A DNA stretch of 64,000 nt from Arcanobacterium pluranimalium (GTDB taxonomy: Bacteria; Actinomycetota; Actinomycetes; Actinomycetales; Actinomycetaceae), in the NCBI RefSeq assembly GCF_016907845.1, contig NZ_JAFBCS010000001.1:992001-1056000 (forward strand), written 5' to 3'. The position numbers were made by a program, and so were the translations under genes. Of this stretch, positions 61,028 through 64,000 are shown piece by piece. Every line of letters begins with the position of its first letter. The first letter of the stretch is position 1. The notes below the pieces were generated by a model. It was not told the DNA's origin. It worked only from the letters and a program-made list of their open reading frames with translations, and did not search any database.

Positions 61028-63355
61028 TTAATCTTCAATCACGAGTGGCAGCGTGCCGATTTTCTTCTCAAAATGTTGATCGGCTACCACATAAAGCACA
61101 TCTTTAAGATCGTGCCACCACGCGTCGTACGGGAGACGAGTTTCCATATCGATAAGGTCGCTCATATGCGAGATCGGGAACTCGTCGATCACTCCGTCAT
61201 GCTGGCCAACGTGGATAGCACCGTCTTTGCCCTGTTCAAACTGCTTGTACAATACGTCAATAGCTTTGTGCATCATGCGCACAGCGAGAGTTCGATCAAA
61301 CGGAGTGGGGTTACCACCTTGTTGCATATGGCCAAGAATAGAGGAGCGCACGTCAAAGAGTCCGCCGCCCTCTTCTTCGAAAATGCGGGAAATGAAATCA
61401 GTGGTGTAATACTCCGAAGCGTCCTCATTGCGAATTACCAGGTAGAGATTGCGTCCGCCCTTAAAAGCGTTAATCATTCGCGCCGTATCTTCGGCAAGCT
61501 GTGGCAACGTAATTCCGGTTTCGGAAAGATAGACCTGCTCAGCTCCGGTGGTGATAGCACTCATCAAGGCTAGGTAACCGCAACGCCGACCCATCGTTTC
61601 AGCAACAAAGCAACGTTGCGATGCTGAGGCCGACTGCTTAATTCGGTCAAGCACCTGCGCATTGTTGTTTAAGGCAGTATCGGCACCGATTGCAAGCTCA
61701 GAACCAGGGAGATTATTGTCGATGCTGGCTGGAACGCAGATGATCGGAATACGGAAAGCTGGGTAGCGGTCACGTTCGCGTACCATCTCGTAAGCTGCTT
61801 TGTAACCTTTGAATCCACCGATGATAATCAGTGCATCAATTTGTGCATTCTCGATCCCGCGTGAGAGCTGGTAAAACTGATCCACAGACGGAATCGTGCG
61901 TCGGGTGCCAAGTTCTGCACCGCCGTCTTCGACCCACCCTTCAACGTCTCCCCAGTTGAGCTCGCGCACTTTGCTCTCAAGCAGACCGAGCATACCGCCG
62001 TCGACTCCCAGCATAGTAAAACCTCGGTCAAGTCCGAGCTTGACGGCAGCACGAGCAGCAGCATTCATGCCTGGTGCGAGGCCTCCCGCGTGCACGATGG
62101 CGACGCGCGGTGAGGTGGGAAGCGAGTATTTCGGTGTCGGAACGGGCGAAGAGATCGTTTCGAAAATATCGATCATCTCGCGGTAGCCTTTTCCGCGCGA
62201 CGAGATGGCCGCATCCCAGTTACCTGCAGCTAGATAGTCTTTGACGGCACGCGTGTTCTGGATCGTCTCCATCATTGGCAGGCGCACGAGTCGGTTGCGT
62301 CGCGTTCCAATGATGACAGGTTCGTTTGAGTCGGTAGCATGGATGACGTCGTGTGCTGCAGTATAGCCGAGCAGGGTTGGCATCCAGCGGTCGTAGGCCG
62401 ACGGCGTTCCGCCACGTTGCACATGGCCAAGGGAGGTGACGCGCGCGTCCTCGCCGAGTTTTTGTTCCAGAATTTCTTTAACCATGGTGGCGGTGATCGG
62501 ATTCCCGGCGCGGTCTGTTGCACCCTCGGCCACAATCACCATCGAGTCGCGGCGGCCATGAGCACGCCCGATACGCAATTTCTCGCACATCGCATCCTCC
62601 CAGCCGTCGGCTGGTGGAAGCTCAGGAACAAACACGTAATCGCAGCCACCGGCGATGGCGCTCATTAAGGCGAGGTAACCACAGCGGCGTCCCATCACTT
62701 CAATCACAAAGGTGCGCTGATGCGAAGCGGCCGTCGAGGAAAGCGCATCGAGAGCTTCGACGATCCGGTGAAGTGCTGAATCAGCGCCCACGGTCATATC
62801 GGTGCCTACGAGGTCGTTGTCGATTGACCCCACGACGCCAGCGATGTGTAGTTTTTGATGTTTCGCAGCCAGATCGGAAGAAATTGCTCCTTCAGCTGCG
62901 AGTTCGTTAATGAGTTCTGGCCAAAGCTCGCGCAGTTCATCAGCGCCGGAGAGCGTGCCGTCACCGCCAATGATGACCAAACGGTCAATCCCATGCTCGA
63001 CCAGATTTTTCACGGCCTGCTTGATGCCGGCTCGTTCCCGGAATTCGGCGCAGCGGGCAGTGCCAATATGGGTGCCACCAGCAGCGAGGATTCCAGAAAC
63101 GTCATTCCACGTCATTTCTTGGATAAGATCTTCGCCGAATACCGCTCCTTTCCATCCCTCGCGAATGGCAAACGGAATTGCTCCTTCATGAAGAGCGGTG
63201 CGCACAACGGCGCGCACAACTGCATTCATTCCTTGAGCGTCGCCACCAGACGTGAGCACTCCGATTCGCACCGCCTCTGTTCGAGTTTGTGACTCAGTGG
63301 TGGTGGCATTAAATGGAAAATCAGAATGCTGCACAGAATGATCAACTTCGCTCAT
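61028..63355 (-). CDS. Double-domain (eukaryotic-type) ATP-dependent 6-phosphofructokinase
   Basis: A 775-residue tandem phosphofructokinase. The N-half (about 29-400) is catalytic: 'TSGGDAQGMNAVVRAVVR', 'GGDGT' (131-135, the ATP-type Gly) and 'GSIDNDLVGTDMT' with general base D179. The C-half (about 416-775) is a diverged copy: 'IGGFKGYKAA' replaces GGDGT and 'ASIDNN' (543-548) replaces SIDND, as in the regulatory half of animal and fungal enzymes. 'GHVQRGGTPSAYDR' and 'GHMQQGGNPTPFDR' mark the two halves. Bacterial PfkA has one such domain of about 320 residues. ATG 63355 follows GAGGAG; an upstream extension of 40 codons has none. Divergent from pgi. Allostery by citrate or fructose 2,6-bisphosphate is possible but unproven. 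Confidence 0.93.
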   Translation of the reverse strand: MSEVDHSVQHSDFPFNATTTESQTRTEAVRIGVLTSGGDAQGMNAVVRAVVRTALHEGAIPFAIREGWKGAVFGEDLIQEMTWNDVSGILAAGGTHIGTARCAEFRERAGIKQAVKNLVEHGIDRLVIIGGDGTLSGADELRELWPELINELAAEGAISSDLAAKHQKLHIAGVVGSIDNDLVGTDMTVGADSALHRIVEALDALSSTAASHQRTFVIEVMGRRCGYLALMSAIAGGCDYVFVPELPPADGWEDAMCEKLRIGRAHGRRDSMVIVAEGATDRAGNPITATMVKEILEQKLGEDARVTSLGHVQRGGTPSAYDRWMPTLLGYTAAHDVIHATDSNEPVIIGTRRNRLVRLPMMETIQNTRAVKDYLAAGNWDAAISSRGKGYREMIDIFETISSPVPTPKYSLPTSPRVAIVHAGGLAPGMNAAARAAVKLGLDRGFTMLGVDGGMLGLLESKVRELNWGDVEGWVEDGGAELGTRRTIPSVDQFYQLSRGIENAQIDALIIIGGFKGYKAAYEMVRERDRYPAFRIPIICVPASIDNNLPGSELAIGADTALNNNAQVLDRIKQSASASQRCFVAETMGRRCGYLALMSAITTGAEQVYLSETGITLPQLAEDTARMINAFKGGRNLYLVIRNEDASEYYTTDFISRIFEEEGGGLFDVRSSILGHMQQGGNPTPFDRTLAVRMMHKAIDVLYKQFEQGKDGAIHVGQHDGVIDEFPISHMSDLIDMETRLPYDAWWHDLKDVLYVVADQHFEKKIGTLPLVIED

Positions 63356-63368
63356 CTGCCTGCTCCTC

Positions 63369-63401
63369 TTCTTGTGCGTTCTTGTACGGTTTCTTGTGCG
63401 G
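63369..63401. repeat. Three short direct repeats in the pfk leader
   Basis: TTCTTGTGCG, TTCTTGTACGG and TTCTTGTGCGG start at 63369, 63379 and 63391, just upstream of the pfk ribosome site. The rest of the 323-base gap to pgi (63402-63678) has an AT-rich patch with AGATCAAATTAATCT near 63492, a possible operator, and must hold both promoters. Confidence 0.6.
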
Positions 63402-63678
63402 TAGTACTTACGCGGTAATGAATACGCGACGGTGTGAAGCCGCCGGTTACAGCGCCGTTGGCACACACCCCACAATATGATACGTGATTTAGATCAAATT
63501 AATCTGATCTCCTCAGTGTAAATCCCTAAAAATTGGAAAGCGTGCAGTAGCTGTGAACGATGTGTTCGCCGGGACGTTGGAATGGTTAAGCGGCAATAGT
63601 GGCGGGTAACATATTTTGTGCGGCTACAACCCATTGAAATATCTCGTGCCGCATATTCCATTTTGAGGAGTTACGTCT

Positions 63679-64000
63679 ATGGCAATGCCAATTGATGCCA
63701 CACAAACACCTGCTTGGGCGAAGCTTGCCAAGCTTCGCGATGAGCTACGAGTAGATTTTCGTACGTGGTTCGAGACTGATCCTGAGCGGGCGCAGCGCCA
63801 TTCTCACCAGGCCGGTGAGCTTTTTGTTGACCTTTCGAAGTCGTATATCACCGATGAGATCAAAGAAGCCTTGCTTGAGCTGGCACGCGACGTGCAGCTG
63901 AGCGAGCGTCGCGATGCGATGTTTGCTGGTGAAAAAATCAACGTCACAGAGGGGCGCTCGGTTCTTCACACGGCTTTGCGTCAACCAGAGGGCAATTCGG
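63679..64000 (+). CDS. pgi: Glucose-6-phosphate isomerase (3' end outside window)
   Basis: The first 107 codons of a Pgi-like protein, open to the window end. 'ERAQRHSHQAGELFVDLSKSYI' (about 36-57) and 'KINVTEGRSVLHTALR' (about 85-101) are N-terminal Pgi blocks. GAGGAG lies 8 bases before ATG 63679. It would interconvert glucose 6-phosphate and fructose 6-phosphate, one step before the divergent phosphofructokinase. Confidence 0.93.
   Translation, partial: MAMPIDATQTPAWAKLAKLRDELRVDFRTWFETDPERAQRHSHQAGELFVDLSKSYITDEIKEALLELARDVQLSERRDAMFAGEKINVTEGRSVLHTALRQPEGNS

Overview
The window looks like chromosomal DNA of a moderate-GC Actinomycetota bacterium; I would guess Arcanobacterium or a near relative in Actinomycetaceae. 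This rests on: the actinobacterial order PerM-like membrane protein / purH / DUF3017; guaB3 near guaA; pdxST divergent from a MocR-type pdxR; a DtxR/IdeR-like box; LAxTG-type sortase signals; frequent GTG starts; and long perfect intergenic hairpins. The genus is inference. I saw no rRNA, tRNA, CRISPR array, insertion sequence or prophage.

Layout. 1-3305: end of a sugar operon (FucP-type permease, DUF4432 epimerase-like protein, ribokinase-like kinase). 3432-4271: formate/nitrite channel. 4517-11395, all minus strand: binding protein, fused double permease, ATPase, histidine kinase and OmpR-type regulator, then a control region with GTTACC palindromes and 21-bp direct repeats, then an organophosphate:phosphate antiporter. 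This resembles a sensing-plus-uptake system for sugar phosphates or glycerol phosphate. 11419-22301: housekeeping (exonuclease, guaB3, class I fumarase, GNAT, ackA-pta, pseudouridine synthase, NUDIX, guaA). 22506-23851: AbiE-type toxin-antitoxin pair whose toxin gene has an in-frame stop. 23856-31308: cutC and two convergent cell-wall-anchored surface proteins. One has a G10 tract at its start that puts the best ATG out of frame; the other has a DtxR-like box upstream. 31557-34856: pdxT, pdxS, pdxR. 34934-41418: purF, pcrA, sucCD. 41890-46139: GPH symporter, cytoplasmic GH3 glycosidase and HAD phosphatase. 46164-55693: hexuronate catabolism (GntR regulator, Nramp-fold transporter without the metal motif, MDR dehydrogenase, uxuB, uxuA, eda, kdgK, uxaC). 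55818-60727: PerM-like protein, purH, DUF3017, CNNM/CBS protein. 61028-64000: a double-domain phosphofructokinase of eukaryotic type, divergent from pgi (cut by the window end).

How the genes combine. Uronates from the hexuronate locus are converted to 2-keto-3-deoxygluconate, phosphorylated and split to pyruvate and glyceraldehyde 3-phosphate. Pfk and Pgi provide upper glycolysis, Pta-AckA gives acetate and ATP, and the FNT channel can export formate. The permeases, the organophosphate system and the surface proteins suit a host-associated mucosal life. The most unusual items are the poly-G switch, the metal-site-less Nramp protein in the uronate operon, the eukaryotic-type Pfk, and the combined two-component/ABC/antiporter organophosphate locus.
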